Positions 1-8,013 of a stretch of DNA of 18,376 nucleotides are shown here, one piece after another; positions within the stretch are counted from its first letter, which is position 1; each line of letters opens with the position of its first letter. Where the stretch lies: NCBI RefSeq assembly GCF_000159955.1, contig NZ_GG695975.1, positions 92,776-111,151 on the forward strand, given 5' to 3'. This DNA is from Paenibacillus sp. oral taxon 786 str. D14. GTDB taxonomy: Bacteria; Bacillota; Bacilli; Paenibacillales; Paenibacillaceae. A program made the position numbers and the translations under genes. Under the pieces are notes generated by a model. It was not told the origin of the DNA. It saw nothing but the letters and a program-made list of their open reading frames with translations, and did not search any database.

Positions 1-36
1 GCACTTATATGGATTGCGGGAAAGAAGGAATTGCTT

Positions 37-1671
37 TTGTCCAAGAAGGAATCGTTTATTAAAGGCACGTTAATTTTGGCGGGAGCCGCGCTGATCGCAA
101 GGGTGCTTGGCTTGTTCCAGCGCGTTCCGTTGGAGCACATCCTTGGAGATATCGGGAACGCGTCGTATTCGCAAGCGAATGCGGCGTATTTCATGCTGTT
201 AACTTTAGCAACGGCGGGGATCCCGAGTACGCTGAGCAAAATGGTGTCGGAGCGGCACGCGCTGAACCGGCCGGAGGAGGCGCGGCGCGTGTACCAGGCG
301 GCGCTGCTCTTTGCCGGTGTGGCGGGCTTGGTCATGTTCGTGCTGCTGTATGCCTTGGCGCCCTATTATGCGGAAGCTTCCGGCGTTCCGGAATCGGTGA
401 TGGCCATTCGTGCCCTGGCGCCGGCCTTGCTGCTGTTCCCGCTGATCGCTATGATCCGAGGTTACTTGCAAGGTCGGAATATCATGATCGCCGGGGGGGT
501 TTCACAGGTCATCGAGCAGATCGTGCGGGTGGCGGCCGGCATTATTTTGGCGTTCGTGTTGTTCCACTGGGGCTATTCGGGCGAAAAGATCGCGGCCGGC
601 GCGACGTTTGGCGCGGTGCTCGGCGGAGTTGCCGCACTGATCGTGATGTTGGTGTACAGCATGAAGCTGCAGCGGAAAGACCAGGCCGCGGGGCGAGGAA
701 AGCCGCGGGGCGATTCCGGTCGTCTGCCGTTTAAGCGGATCTATGCGGAGATCTTTAAGCTGTCGATTCCGATCGTGCTAACCGCGCTGGCGGTACCGGC
801 GGTCAACTTCATCGATAACTCGATCCTGAAGCCGTTGCTGACCGGGCAAATCGGCTCCGGACAAGCCACCTACATCCTCGGGATCCTCGGCAACCGGGCG
901 CAGATGATCGCCGGGATTCCGCCGATTCTGGCGATTGCGCTCAGCCAATCGCTGGTGCCGATCATCTCCGCCGCATACGCGCGGAAGGACCAGGAACATC
1001 TCCAGCGTCAGGTCACCCTGGCGATGCGAGTCGCAGTGTTGAGCGGGATGCCGATTATCCTTGCGCTGGGCACGGCGGCTTACTCTGTGAACGGGCTGCT
1101 GTTCAGCACCCGGGACGGCAGCAGCATCGTGGCGTTGCTGACGTATGCGACGATTTTTCAAATTACGATGATGACCAGTAACTCGATTCTGCTTGGGGTA
1201 GGCAAAGCTAATTTGTCGATGGTGCACGTGGCCATCGGGATTCTCGTGAAGCTGGCGGCCAGCTATGTGTTTGCGCAGTTTTGGGGGATATATGGCATCA
1301 TTATCGCCACCGGACTCTGCTTCTTTGTCATCACGCTGCTGAACGTTCGGGCGATGAAGCAAATCGTGCCGTTCTCGCTCATGGGCAGCCGCTGGGGCGG
1401 TTTCCTGGTGACGGTCGTGGTGTTGTCCGGTGTCGGCTACGGCCTGAACCAGGCCGGAATTCAAATGGTGGACCTGATGCCGGCGCGGGTCGCCTTCTTC
1501 CTGACCTGCTGTATCGTTGGCGTGGCAGTAGTCGCACTTTACCCAGTGCTGCTCATCCTGCTGCGCGTCGTCCGGAAGGACGAGCTGGCTAGCTACCCAG
1601 CCCCCCTCCGCAAAATCCTCTCCCCGCTCATGCGCCTGCAACGCGGCGGCCGAGATCGTCAAGTTCAGTGA
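37..1671 (+). CDS. MurJ/SpoVB-like lipid flippase (MOP superfamily)
   Basis: Integral membrane protein of the polysaccharide biosynthesis/MviN family, expected to flip a lipid-linked cell-wall or polysaccharide precursor across the cytoplasmic membrane. The protein is about 544 aa, the size of Bacillus YtgP/MurJ and SpoVB proteins, and is made almost entirely of hydrophobic segments (about 14 expected). Its N-terminus has the family pattern: SFIKGTLILAGAALIARVLG, then GIPSTLSKMVSE, then RGYLQGRNIM and SQVIEQIVRV. I place the start at the TTG at 37, because AGAAGGA at 23-29 lies 7 nt upstream; a TTG at 31 is in frame but only one base from the ribosome binding site. The C-terminus is a short basic cytoplasmic tail. 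The next gene is convergent, after about 400 bp. The family call is firm; whether it is the MurJ, the SpoVB or a polysaccharide-specific member cannot be told from sequence alone. Confidence 0.85.
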   Translation: MSKKESFIKGTLILAGAALIARVLGLFQRVPLEHILGDIGNASYSQANAAYFMLLTLATAGIPSTLSKMVSERHALNRPEEARRVYQAALLFAGVAGLVMFVLLYALAPYYAEASGVPESVMAIRALAPALLLFPLIAMIRGYLQGRNIMIAGGVSQVIEQIVRVAAGIILAFVLFHWGYSGEKIAAGATFGAVLGGVAALIVMLVYSMKLQRKDQAAGRGKPRGDSGRLPFKRIYAEIFKLSIPIVLTALAVPAVNFIDNSILKPLLTGQIGSGQATYILGILGNRAQMIAGIPPILAIALSQSLVPIISAAYARKDQEHLQRQVTLAMRVAVLSGMPIILALGTAAYSVNGLLFSTRDGSSIVALLTYATIFQITMMTSNSILLGVGKANLSMVHVAIGILVKLAASYVFAQFWGIYGIIIATGLCFFVITLLNVRAMKQIVPFSLMGSRWGGFLVTVVVLSGVGYGLNQAGIQMVDLMPARVAFFLTCCIVGVAVVALYPVLLILLRVVRKDELASYPAPLRKILSPLMRLQRGGRDRQVQ

Positions 1672-1702
1672 GGAAGAAGTACGTCGGGGATGCTTTGATG
1701 TA

Positions 1703-1928
1703 GCTTTTGCACGATTATCCCATTGGCTCAGGAAAGCTAGAAGTGCGAGGGGATGCCACACGCGGTTGCAGAGGGGCGGGCGGTAGGTTGATGGGTAAAG
1801 CTCGGCTAACTAAGGTATCCTGCGTGAGCGCTTTTGCATGATTATCCCTTTGGTTAAGGAAAGGTGGAAGGTACGAGGGGATGCCTCATGTGGTTGCAGT
1901 GGGGTGAGCGGCAGGGCGTTGGGTAAAA
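1703..1928. repeat. two imperfect direct copies of a ~98 bp intergenic repeat
   Basis: Copy 1 (about 1703-1799) and copy 2 (about 1830-1928) share GCTTTTGCA, GATTATCCC, TTGG, AGGAAAG, TACGAGGGGATGCC (GTGCGAGGGGATGCC in copy 1), GGTTGCAG, GGGG and GGGTAAA blocks in the same order, with a period of about 127 bp. A fragment GGGATAAT near 1970 is the inverse of the ATTATCCC core. No convincing gene is seen in the 403 bp between the flippase and the DUF2515 gene, so this repeat pair is the main content of that gap. Confidence 0.7.
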
Positions 1929-2074
1929 TGTATATTCACTTGTGTTGCTTTTGAGTTACCTGATCATACGGGATAATGGTGAAAAAGAGCTGGCAAGGGA
2001 GGTCCCTCGGGGGGAGGAGGGTAGACGAAGACGGGAGCGGGGGTGACGTTCAACTCAACCTCAACCCCGGTCAG

Positions 2075-3373
2075 TCAATGCTCCTCCACCGCATCGTGCA
2101 CAAATGCGGTGGTGAGGATGCCGTTCCTGTGCGAGCGGCTGATGTCGCACAGGAACGGCGCCTTTGGCGCGCTGATGTCGTCCAGCGCGCGGGTGTCTTT
2201 GAGCCAATCCTCTCGGGAGATTGGCTCATAGGCGGTGTCGCCCCAAGCGCTGAGCAGCTTGGGGCTGTAGAGACGCTGGCCCGGCGGCAGCGTCTCCTGG
2301 GCGAGAAGCTCTGACCCCTGTACCTTGGCGGTCAGAGCTTCTTCTAAATTGGCCGTGAACAGTTCCGGCCAATAGTCCGCCCGCGAGCCGCTGTGCGGCA
2401 CGCTCGCGGCGAAGTGCTCCGCGCCGCTGCGCACGGCGCGGTAGCCCATCAGCATCGCGTACAGGCTCTTGCCTAACGCGATGCGGGCCTGCAGGCTGCC
2501 GAAGTCGGAGACGGTGCGCCCCGCAAGGCGGCGCATTTTACCCCCGGCAGCCCCGTCCACTCCCGCCGCTTCGCTCAGCGGGAACACCACCTGGTTTAAT
2601 CCAGCCAGGCTGAACAGGCGGAAGTTCATTTTTTCCGTGACATGCTTCTGGAAGTAAGGATGGCGCACCACGCGTTTCTCAATATAATTCTGCTCGTTGA
2701 TGATGAGTCCGACGGTCAGCAAGGCGCTGCTGCGGTCGATCCAAAACCGCTCCCAAAACGGCCGCATAAAACGGGAAACGTGAAAATACGGCAGCAAGTG
2801 GAACCGGCTGGCTCCGAACTCCCGGCTAATCATGTACAGTCTAAGCTGCGGATAAGCGTCCTGAAAAATCAGGGCGTTGCAACGTTCCAGAAACCGATAC
2901 GTGAGCCGTTTCTCTTCGGCATCAATCACATCAGCCATTCGGCTGCTGTGCAGGTCTGTCATGTTCCAGCCGGCGTTTCGCGAGACCATATGCGCGAGGA
3001 AAGCCCAGTGCAGCTCCGGGCAAGCTTGATAGCAGGCGAGATAAGCCGCCGTCCGGCTGATGTTGTTCGCACCGGCCAAACGGGTTTCCTCAGCGATTGC
3101 TTCGGCCAACTGCAAATCCTCGGCGCTGTAATCTTCACCTGCTGACGCCGTCCGAGCGGCCGCAGTGCGCCGCAGCAACTCCTCGATCTCGCTGATGACC
3201 GTACGGGCGGCCGCTTCGTTCCAGCCCAAATCAACCGTCTCTTTCCGCAATTCAGAAGAATCGGAAAGCACGGCGGTTTTGTTTTTGAGCATGGTTGAGA
3301 TTGCGGCGGGCAGGCTGGACATCCATCTTCTCAGGTTGACAGCCTTCCCATTGTCTTGGCGGTGGTCCCCCAT
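2075..3373 (-). CDS. DUF2515 family protein (YppC-like)
   Basis: A 432 aa soluble-looking protein of unknown function. The middle carries the conserved DUF2515/YppC segments: NISRTAAYLACYQ (104-116), HWAFLAHMVSRNAGWNMTDL (122-141), FLERCNALIFQDAYPQL (161-177), FHLLPYFHVSRFM (191-203) and LIINEQNYIEKRV (223-235). The ATG at 3373 is preceded on the minus strand by AAGGGAGG with 8 nt spacing. The first ~100 residues and the last ~100 are less conserved-looking; the C-terminal part follows an Ala/Gly-rich insertion. It is transcribed towards the flippase gene and diverges from the thioredoxin gene. No catalytic motif is recognised, so no function is assigned. Confidence 0.85.
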   Translation of the reverse strand: MGDHRQDNGKAVNLRRWMSSLPAAISTMLKNKTAVLSDSSELRKETVDLGWNEAAARTVISEIEELLRRTAAARTASAGEDYSAEDLQLAEAIAEETRLAGANNISRTAAYLACYQACPELHWAFLAHMVSRNAGWNMTDLHSSRMADVIDAEEKRLTYRFLERCNALIFQDAYPQLRLYMISREFGASRFHLLPYFHVSRFMRPFWERFWIDRSSALLTVGLIINEQNYIEKRVVRHPYFQKHVTEKMNFRLFSLAGLNQVVFPLSEAAGVDGAAGGKMRRLAGRTVSDFGSLQARIALGKSLYAMLMGYRAVRSGAEHFAASVPHSGSRADYWPELFTANLEEALTAKVQGSELLAQETLPPGQRLYSPKLLSAWGDTAYEPISREDWLKDTRALDDISAPKAPFLCDISRSHRNGILTTAFVHDAVEEH

Positions 3374-3520
3374 GGATTCCGCCTCCCTTCTACCTTAGAT
3401 CGAGCGTCCGAATATTTGGCGGCCGGCTAGGCATAATACGATCTAGTATGTCCAAAAAGATTGACTTCCACTCCCGCTTCTGGTTGACTAGAAGTATCCT
3501 GATGAAAGGAAGGATCATCC

Positions 3521-3889
3521 ATGAAAAAAATTACGTCCCCCGCGGAATTTCAAGTCAGCATTCAATCCAGCAACTTAATCGTAGCGGTCTTTAAAGCCGA
3601 CTGGTGCTCGGATTGTAAATTCATAGATCCGTTTATGCCTGAAGTTGAGGCGAAATACGAAGGTCGCCTGACTTTGATTGAGGTCGACGTAGACCAAGTT
3701 GGCGAGGTCAGCCAGGAGCAAAACATTCTCGGGATCCCCAGCTTTGTTGCCTATACCGACGGCCGCGAGCTGGTTCGGTTCGTCAACAAACTCCGCAAGT
3801 CCCGTGAGGAAATCGAGGATTTCCTGAACAAGGCGTTGGATGTGTATCATACGCTCCATGATACGCTGGAAACCCGCGATACGTTATAA
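3521..3889 (+). CDS. thioredoxin-like protein with WCSDC active site
   Basis: A 122 aa cytoplasmic thioredoxin-fold protein, probably a thiol-disulfide reductant. The redox motif is W28-C29-S30-D31-C32, and the cis-proline loop is GIPS with P73. There is no signal peptide. The CxxC is CSDC rather than the CGPC of classical thioredoxin, which places it with the small YdbP-type thioredoxin-like proteins of Firmicutes rather than TrxA, and its redox potential may differ. A ~15-residue C-terminal extension (VYHTLHDTLETRDTL) follows the domain. AAGGAAGGA at 3506-3514 supports the ATG at 3521. It stands alone between the divergent DUF2515 gene and a strong terminator. I could not pick a convincing sigma-A promoter in the 147 bp upstream. 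Confidence 0.88.
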   Translation: MKKITSPAEFQVSIQSSNLIVAVFKADWCSDCKFIDPFMPEVEAKYEGRLTLIEVDVDQVGEVSQEQNILGIPSFVAYTDGRELVRFVNKLRKSREEIEDFLNKALDVYHTLHDTLETRDTL

Positions 3890-3920
3890 TCTAAATCAAA
3901 CAAGCGCCATTATATTCATC

Positions 3921-3963
3921 ACACCGCCGCAAGGACTTCCCCTTGCGGCGGTGTCTATTTTTC
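3921..3963 (+). terminator. intrinsic terminator after the thioredoxin-like gene
   Basis: A perfect 14 bp stem (ACACCGCCGCAAGG, 3921-3934, with its complement at 3941-3954) has a 6 nt loop and is followed by CTATTTTT. It closes the monocistronic thioredoxin transcript. Confidence 0.93.
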
Positions 3964-3996
3964 AACATTTTCTATGAAAGTGGTTACTTGATCGGT

Positions 3997-4002
3997 TATA
4001 AT
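3997..4002 (+). promoter_or_regulatory. candidate -10 box for ctaA
   Basis: A perfect TATAAT lies 38 bp upstream of the ctaA start and downstream of the preceding terminator. No good -35 is seen at 16-18 bp; the best is the poor ATGAAA at 3974-3979. It is supported mainly by position and the -10 match. Confidence 0.45.
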
Positions 4003-4040
4003 GAAAAGGATGACCGATTAACTTAAAGGTGTGAACCGTT

Positions 4041-5036
4041 TTGCATACGAAATTTTTGAAATGGCTCAGTTATGCCTCTTGTTTTGTCATGTTCCTGGCG
4101 ACGCTTGGGGGCAGTGTGGTGACCAAGACGGAATCCGGACTCGGCTGCGGCACTGATTGGCCGCTTTGCCACGGGAAGTTTGTTCCTGCTCATACGCTCG
4201 CTTCTATGATTGAATATTCCCATCGGGCAGTCAGCGGGGCGGCTGGTTTGCTCTCTTTGGCGGCGTTTGTAGCGTTTTGGCTGTACCGGAAGAACCGTAA
4301 GGATCTGCAGTTGTATTCTCTGATGGCCTTAATTTTTGTCATGGTACAGGCCGTGATGGGGGCGATGGCGGTGATTTATCCGAAGTCGTCCGCTGTAATG
4401 GCGCTGCATTTCGGGTTCTCGTTGATCGCTTTCGCCAGCTCGATCATGCTCGTTCTGGGCATTCGCGAGGAAGAACGCAGACAAGCTGATCGCAGCGTGG
4501 GGCGCTGTCCGCAAGACCCTATGCGCCCATCTGGCTCGGCAGCCCGCGTGTCTAAAGCGTTCCGCAATCTGACCTGGTTTGCGACGGGCTATACGTATAT
4601 CGTTGTTTATCTCGGTGCCTATGTCAGCCATACGGACTCGGCGGGCGGATGCAGCGGCTGGCCGCTATGTAACGGTCAGCTCATTCCCGGATTATCCGGC
4701 GGAGAAGGGATCGCCTTTATTCACCGGGTTGCGGCCGCTCTGTTGCTGGTCGTGATCGCAACGGTTGGCCATTTTGCCTTCCGCAAGCATCCGGAACTGC
4801 CGGACATCCGCAAGCTGGGCGTTGCTGCAACGGTGCTGGTGATCGTTCAAGTGTTGACCGGGGCGACCATCGCGCTGACGTTAAACAATTACCACGTTTA
4901 TCTCTTCGCTTCGCTGGCCCATATTATCGTGTTGGCCTCCTTGTTTGGGGTCTTGTGCTATTTAAGCGTCCGAACCTGGCAGTTGAGCCGAACAGCCAAG
5001 GAGGCACAGGCTGCGCCGGCTGACAAAGCCGTTTAA
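4041..5036 (+). CDS. ctaA: heme A synthase
   Basis: Membrane enzyme that oxidises the C8 methyl of heme O to make heme A for aa3/caa3-type terminal oxidases. The protein is 331 aa with eight expected membrane helices in two four-helix halves. The heme-ligand histidines are all visible: H61 in E58-YSHRAVSG, H123 in ALHFGFSL, H228 in FIHRVAA and H294 in SLAHII. E58 matches the catalytic glutamate. Both extracytoplasmic cysteine pairs of the Bacillus type are present: C36/C43 (CGTDWPLC) and C204/C210 (CSGWPLC). The start is the TTG at 4041, with AAAGGTG 9-10 nt upstream. The loop between the two halves (about 143-175) is long and polar, which explains a length slightly above the ~306 aa of B. 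subtilis CtaA. ctaB (heme O synthase) is not in the window. Confidence 0.95.
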   Translation: MHTKFLKWLSYASCFVMFLATLGGSVVTKTESGLGCGTDWPLCHGKFVPAHTLASMIEYSHRAVSGAAGLLSLAAFVAFWLYRKNRKDLQLYSLMALIFVMVQAVMGAMAVIYPKSSAVMALHFGFSLIAFASSIMLVLGIREEERRQADRSVGRCPQDPMRPSGSAARVSKAFRNLTWFATGYTYIVVYLGAYVSHTDSAGGCSGWPLCNGQLIPGLSGGEGIAFIHRVAAALLLVVIATVGHFAFRKHPELPDIRKLGVAATVLVIVQVLTGATIALTLNNYHVYLFASLAHIIVLASLFGVLCYLSVRTWQLSRTAKEAQAAPADKAV

Positions 5037-5045
5037 CTGGCACTT

Positions 5046-5105
5046 CTTGACGTCCGGCTTCGGCGTGACTTCCGCGATTACGTCGGGATTGTCATGAATC
5101 TGTAG
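5046..5105 (+). pseudogene. possible tyrosine-recombinase gene fragment
   Basis: Read in one frame ending at a TAG, this non-coding stretch gives LDVRLRRDFRDYVGIVMNL. The integrase at 14574 has RRDF followed two residues later by FRDYVGIVTLL (about residues 167-183). The DNA matches at 22 of 27 positions between 5070-5096 and 15090-15116. It may be a scar of a related integrase gene; with such a short match, chance cannot be excluded. Confidence 0.3.
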
Positions 5106-5172
5106 AATGACAGGGCCTCCCGAGGAGTGTGAGGTAAGGTATACTTTTGTCTATAGTGTAAAGTGATGCAAC

Positions 5173-5196
5173 GACCGGGTGATGACCCGGTCTTTT
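5173..5196 (+). promoter_or_regulatory. terminator-like hairpin abutting the ubiD ribosome binding site
   Basis: GACCGGGT (5173-5180) pairs perfectly with ACCCGGTC (5185-5192) over a 4 nt GATG loop. It is followed by TTTT and then at once by AGGAGGATCAGGAG and the ubiD ATG. It could end upstream transcription, or act as an attenuator or stabilising 5' hairpin for ubiD mRNA. -10-like boxes TATACT (5140) and TATAGT (5152) lie upstream without clear -35 partners. Confidence 0.6.
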
Positions 5197-5210
5197 AGGA
5201 GGATCAGGAG

Positions 5211-6977
5211 ATGAGCTACAAGAACCTGCGTCAATGGATCGATGCACTGCAAAAAGAAAACGACCTGGCGATCATCGATGTGCCGGTTGATCCTTACCTG
5301 GAGTTGGCCGAAATTCACCGGCGGGTCATTGACGACGGCGGCCCGGCTTTGCTGTTTACCAATGTCAAAGGTACGCCTTTCCCCGTGGCAACGAATCTGT
5401 TCGGAACGCCTCGCCGGGTGGAGATGGCCTTTGGTCCCCGGCCTGAACAGCTTGCTAACCAACTGGTTGACGCGATACATAAACTGCTGCCGCCGACACC
5501 TAAAGCGATTTGGAATGAGCGCGGGCTAATCCGCGACGTACTGAAGGTCGGCATGAGAACGGTATCCAAAAAAGACGCCCCCATTCTGGACGTCTGCCGA
5601 ACGGAAGCGCCGCTGAAGGACCTGCCGAAGGTGACCAGCTGGCAGAAGGACGGTGGCCCGTTTATTACACTGCCGCTTGTATATACGGAAAATCCGCTGC
5701 AGCCAAAAGAAAACAATCTGGGGATGTACCGGATCCAATTGTATGATGACCAAACTACCGGCGTGCACTGGCAAATCCAAAAAGGCGGAGGGTTCCACTA
5801 CCATGAGGCGGAGAAACGCGGCGAGCCGTTGCCGGTATCCGTGTTCCTGGGCGGACCTCCAGCCATGATCGCCTCGGCGATCTCGCCGGTGCCTGAGCAT
5901 CTGTCCGAGCTGCTGGTCGCTTCCTTCATTCTCGGCGAGAAGCTGCCGATGGCTGAAAACCCGCTGGGCGGCCACCGCATTCCGGCCGAATCGGAATTCG
6001 CCATCTTTGGGCTGGTGCCTCCGCATGAACGCCGACTCGAAGGTCCCTTCGGCGACCACTTTGGATATTATTCCTTGCAGCATGAATTCCCGGTGCTGCA
6101 CGTCGGACATATGTGGCATCGGAAGGATGCTATCTACCCGGCGACGATCGTCGGTAAACCGCGTCAGGAGGATTATTATCTAGGCGATTTCCTGCAAAAG
6201 CTGCTGTCGCCAGCCTTCCCGATCGTAATGCCGAATGTGCGCTCGCTATGGACGTATGCGGAGAGCGGGTTCCATGCGCTGAGCTCGGCGGTCGTCCGTG
6301 AGAGCTATTCCCGCGAAGCGCTGGTGTCCGCCTTCCGCATTCTGGGTGAAGGCCAGCTCTCGCTGACCAAATTCCTCATGCTGACGGACAAGCTGATTGA
6401 TCTCGCAGATTTCCGTCTGCTGCTGAAGACGGTGCTGGAACGTTTTGATCCGCGCACGGATCTGTTCATTCTAAACAACACCTCGCATGATACGCTGGAT
6501 TATACCGGCCATAAGCTGAACCACGGCAGTAAGGCGATTCTGATCGGCGTAGGCGAGCCGATGCGCGAGCTGCCACGGGCGTACGAAGAAGGTGAAATCG
6601 CGGAAATCGATGCGATCCAAGTTTTTCATGACGGATGTCTTGTCGTTTCTGGTGCATCCTATGAGGACGAGCCGGAGCTTGCTGAGCGTCTGCTGGGCCG
6701 TCTTCGCGAACGCGGGACCGCTTGGCCGCTTGTGGTATTGGTGGATAACGCCGGAGCGGCGGCCCATGATCAAACGGCGTTCCTGTGGACGGTGTTTACG
6801 CGGTTTAATCCGGCCAGCGACATTTACGCGGCTTCCGAGGTGCGTCAGCATCATCTGTCCTACAGTTTGCCGCTGGTCATTGATGCTCGCATGAAGCCGG
6901 GTTATCCGGATGAGCTGTTCCCGCAAGAGGATATCGTGTCCTTGGTGGATCAGCGTTGGAAATCCTACTTTCTGTGA
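5211..6977 (+). CDS. UbiD-family decarboxylase, candidate menaquinone decarboxylase MqnL
   Basis: A 588 aa UbiD-type decarboxylase, a family that uses prenylated FMN made by a UbiX-type partner. Family features seen: NNLGMYRIQ (168-176; the Asn and R174 match the metal/prFMN and catalytic Arg positions), HWQIQKGGGFHYHEAEKRGEPLPV (start 186), the MAENPLGG and PAESEFAIFG acidic segments around 248-266 that hold the catalytic/metal Glu residues, and EGPFGDHFGYY (277-287). The full length fits the menaquinone-type UbiD proteins. The same window holds mqnE, so the natural reading is the late decarboxylation of the prenylated 1,4-dihydroxy-6-naphthoate of the futalosine pathway. That assignment is inference; a phenolic acid decarboxylase is the alternative. 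The start is fixed by AGGAGGATCAGGAG directly upstream. No UbiX is in view. The HEPN gene follows 14 nt later, probably in the same transcript. Confidence 0.85.
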   Translation: MSYKNLRQWIDALQKENDLAIIDVPVDPYLELAEIHRRVIDDGGPALLFTNVKGTPFPVATNLFGTPRRVEMAFGPRPEQLANQLVDAIHKLLPPTPKAIWNERGLIRDVLKVGMRTVSKKDAPILDVCRTEAPLKDLPKVTSWQKDGGPFITLPLVYTENPLQPKENNLGMYRIQLYDDQTTGVHWQIQKGGGFHYHEAEKRGEPLPVSVFLGGPPAMIASAISPVPEHLSELLVASFILGEKLPMAENPLGGHRIPAESEFAIFGLVPPHERRLEGPFGDHFGYYSLQHEFPVLHVGHMWHRKDAIYPATIVGKPRQEDYYLGDFLQKLLSPAFPIVMPNVRSLWTYAESGFHALSSAVVRESYSREALVSAFRILGEGQLSLTKFLMLTDKLIDLADFRLLLKTVLERFDPRTDLFILNNTSHDTLDYTGHKLNHGSKAILIGVGEPMRELPRAYEEGEIAEIDAIQVFHDGCLVVSGASYEDEPELAERLLGRLRERGTAWPLVVLVDNAGAAAHDQTAFLWTVFTRFNPASDIYAASEVRQHHLSYSLPLVIDARMKPGYPDELFPQEDIVSLVDQRWKSYFL

Positions 6978-6991
6978 AAAGGGGAATGCCT

Positions 6992-7708
6992 ATGCTGCGA
7001 AGCTTGCTTGGGGAGCCGCCTCGCCAAAACGAGGGGCGGTTGGCCGAAACGATCAGCGCGATGACGCAGACCGTGAGACTGCTGCAGAAGGAAATCAAGG
7101 AGCATCAAGACCCTACGCATGATTTCCGCAAGCTGGAGATTTGGGTGCACGGCTTGATCACTTCGTTGGATGAGCTCGAACAATGCTTATATGCCGCCAC
7201 CTTTTTTCGCAAAAAGGTACATACCGAATTCGTTGAAGACATGGATCCGGTTGAACGGGCGGATTATGCAAGATATGTGTATTTTTACAAGGACGGATTC
7301 ATTCGCGTGTTCTCGGCGCTGGACAAGCTCGGCACGGTGCTCAATGAACTGTTTGATTTGAACACATCGAAGGTGAAGTCGCGTTTCTCTTATTTTACCG
7401 TGCTGCGCCAATTTGCTGCTTTGAAGACTCACACCGAGCTGGGGAACCGGTTGAACGCGATTAAAGAGACGTACCGGGAAGCGCTGGGCGTGTTGCGGCG
7501 CCGGAGAAATACGGAGATTCACTACATGAACTCGGAGATGAAGGACGACTTGTGGCAACGGCATCAAGCGTTGTTCGGAAAGGTCGCTCTGGAGGACTTG
7601 GATCAGCATATCCGTGAGCTTGAGCAGGGATACCAAATGGTTTGCGAAACCTATTTCACGGTTTTTGACTACATCAATCATAGATGGAAAAAAATTACGG
7701 CGATCTAA
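6992..7708 (+). CDS. Cthe_2314-type HEPN domain protein
   Basis: A 238 aa, largely alpha-helical cytoplasmic protein. The segment from YFYKDGFIRVFSALDKLG through LRRRRNTEIHY matches my memory of the Cthe_2314 HEPN family. The HEPN motif R-N-x3-H is intact as RNTEIH (R172, N173, H177), the residues that form the RNase active site in catalytic HEPN proteins. The ATG at 6992 has AAAAGGGG 7 nt upstream; an in-frame ATG at 6986 is too close, and a TTG at 6956 lies inside ubiD. It follows ubiD by 14 nt and ends in its own terminator, whose loop contains the stop codon. No MNT nucleotidyltransferase antitoxin is adjacent, so the usual HEPN/MNT toxin-antitoxin layout is absent. Real RNase activity is unproven. 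Confidence 0.8.
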   Translation: MLRSLLGEPPRQNEGRLAETISAMTQTVRLLQKEIKEHQDPTHDFRKLEIWVHGLITSLDELEQCLYAATFFRKKVHTEFVEDMDPVERADYARYVYFYKDGFIRVFSALDKLGTVLNELFDLNTSKVKSRFSYFTVLRQFAALKTHTELGNRLNAIKETYREALGVLRRRRNTEIHYMNSEMKDDLWQRHQALFGKVALEDLDQHIRELEQGYQMVCETYFTVFDYINHRWKKITAI

Positions 7709-7730
7709 CCCGATCGCCATTCTTATTTTT
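7699..7730 (+). terminator. intrinsic terminator after the HEPN gene
   Basis: GGCGATC (7699-7705) pairs perfectly with GATCGCC (7712-7718) and is followed by ATTCTTATTTTT. The HEPN stop codon TAA forms part of the loop. It separates the ubiD-HEPN transcript from the met operon promoter that starts at 7735. Confidence 0.85.
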
Positions 7731-7734
7731 CCTC

Positions 7735-7763
7735 TTTACAAAACGAACAAAACTCATTATACT
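7735..7763 (+). promoter_or_regulatory. sigma-A promoter of the met operon
   Basis: TTTACA (7735-7740), a 17 bp spacer, and TATACT (7758-7763). Both hexamers match five of six consensus bases. Transcription would begin near 7770, about 65 nt before the SAM riboswitch. Confidence 0.8.
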
Positions 7764-7835
7764 CATCAATAGTTTTACATGACAGGTTAACAACGATGTA
7801 ATCTCGCAAATGACTCTTTTAATTTCATATTTTAT

Positions 7836-7993
7836 TTCTTATCGAGAGAGGCGGAGGGAAAGGCCCGATGAAGCCCAGCAACCGATTCGCCCGTGAAATG
7901 ATTTGCAGGATGTAGCGCACTCGTCACGGCGGAATGTCATGGTGCTAATTCCTTCAAAACCGATGTGATTTACTCGGTTTTGGCAGATGAGAA
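7836..7993 (+). ncRNA. SAM-I (S-box) riboswitch
   Basis: The conserved S-box blocks appear in order: CTTATCGAGAGAGGCGGAGG at the 5' side, then GGCCCGATGAAGCCCAGCAA, then TGGTGCTAATTCC, and finally GATGAGAAG. P1 is CTTATC (7838-7843) with GATGAG (7986-7991). The aptamer is followed by a perfect terminator at 8014. By the established mechanism, SAM binding favours the terminator and lowers metNIQ transcription, while low SAM lets the antiterminator form. The P3 region between 7900 and 7935 is long and GC-rich but ordinary for the class. Confidence 0.96.
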
Positions 7994-8013
7994 GGCATTG
8001 TCTTTACGTAAAG

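Noticed and set aside
778..1761. Long minus-strand frame opposite the flippase gene
   Set aside because: Composition (His, Gln and Arg-rich) is that of an antisense shadow of a GC-rich gene; no ribosome binding site.
1976..2314. Plus-strand open frame of 112 codons
   Set aside because: Most of it is antisense to the well-supported DUF2515 gene; no ribosome binding site and no recognisable domain.
3461..3489. Two TTGACT boxes 17 bp apart as a thioredoxin promoter
   Set aside because: Neither has a -10 hexamer at 16-18 bp; the second TTGACT occupies the -10 position of the first.
6956..6991. TTG at 6956 as start of the HEPN gene
   Set aside because: It lies inside ubiD with no ribosome binding site; the ATG at 6992 is correctly spaced from AAAAGGGG.
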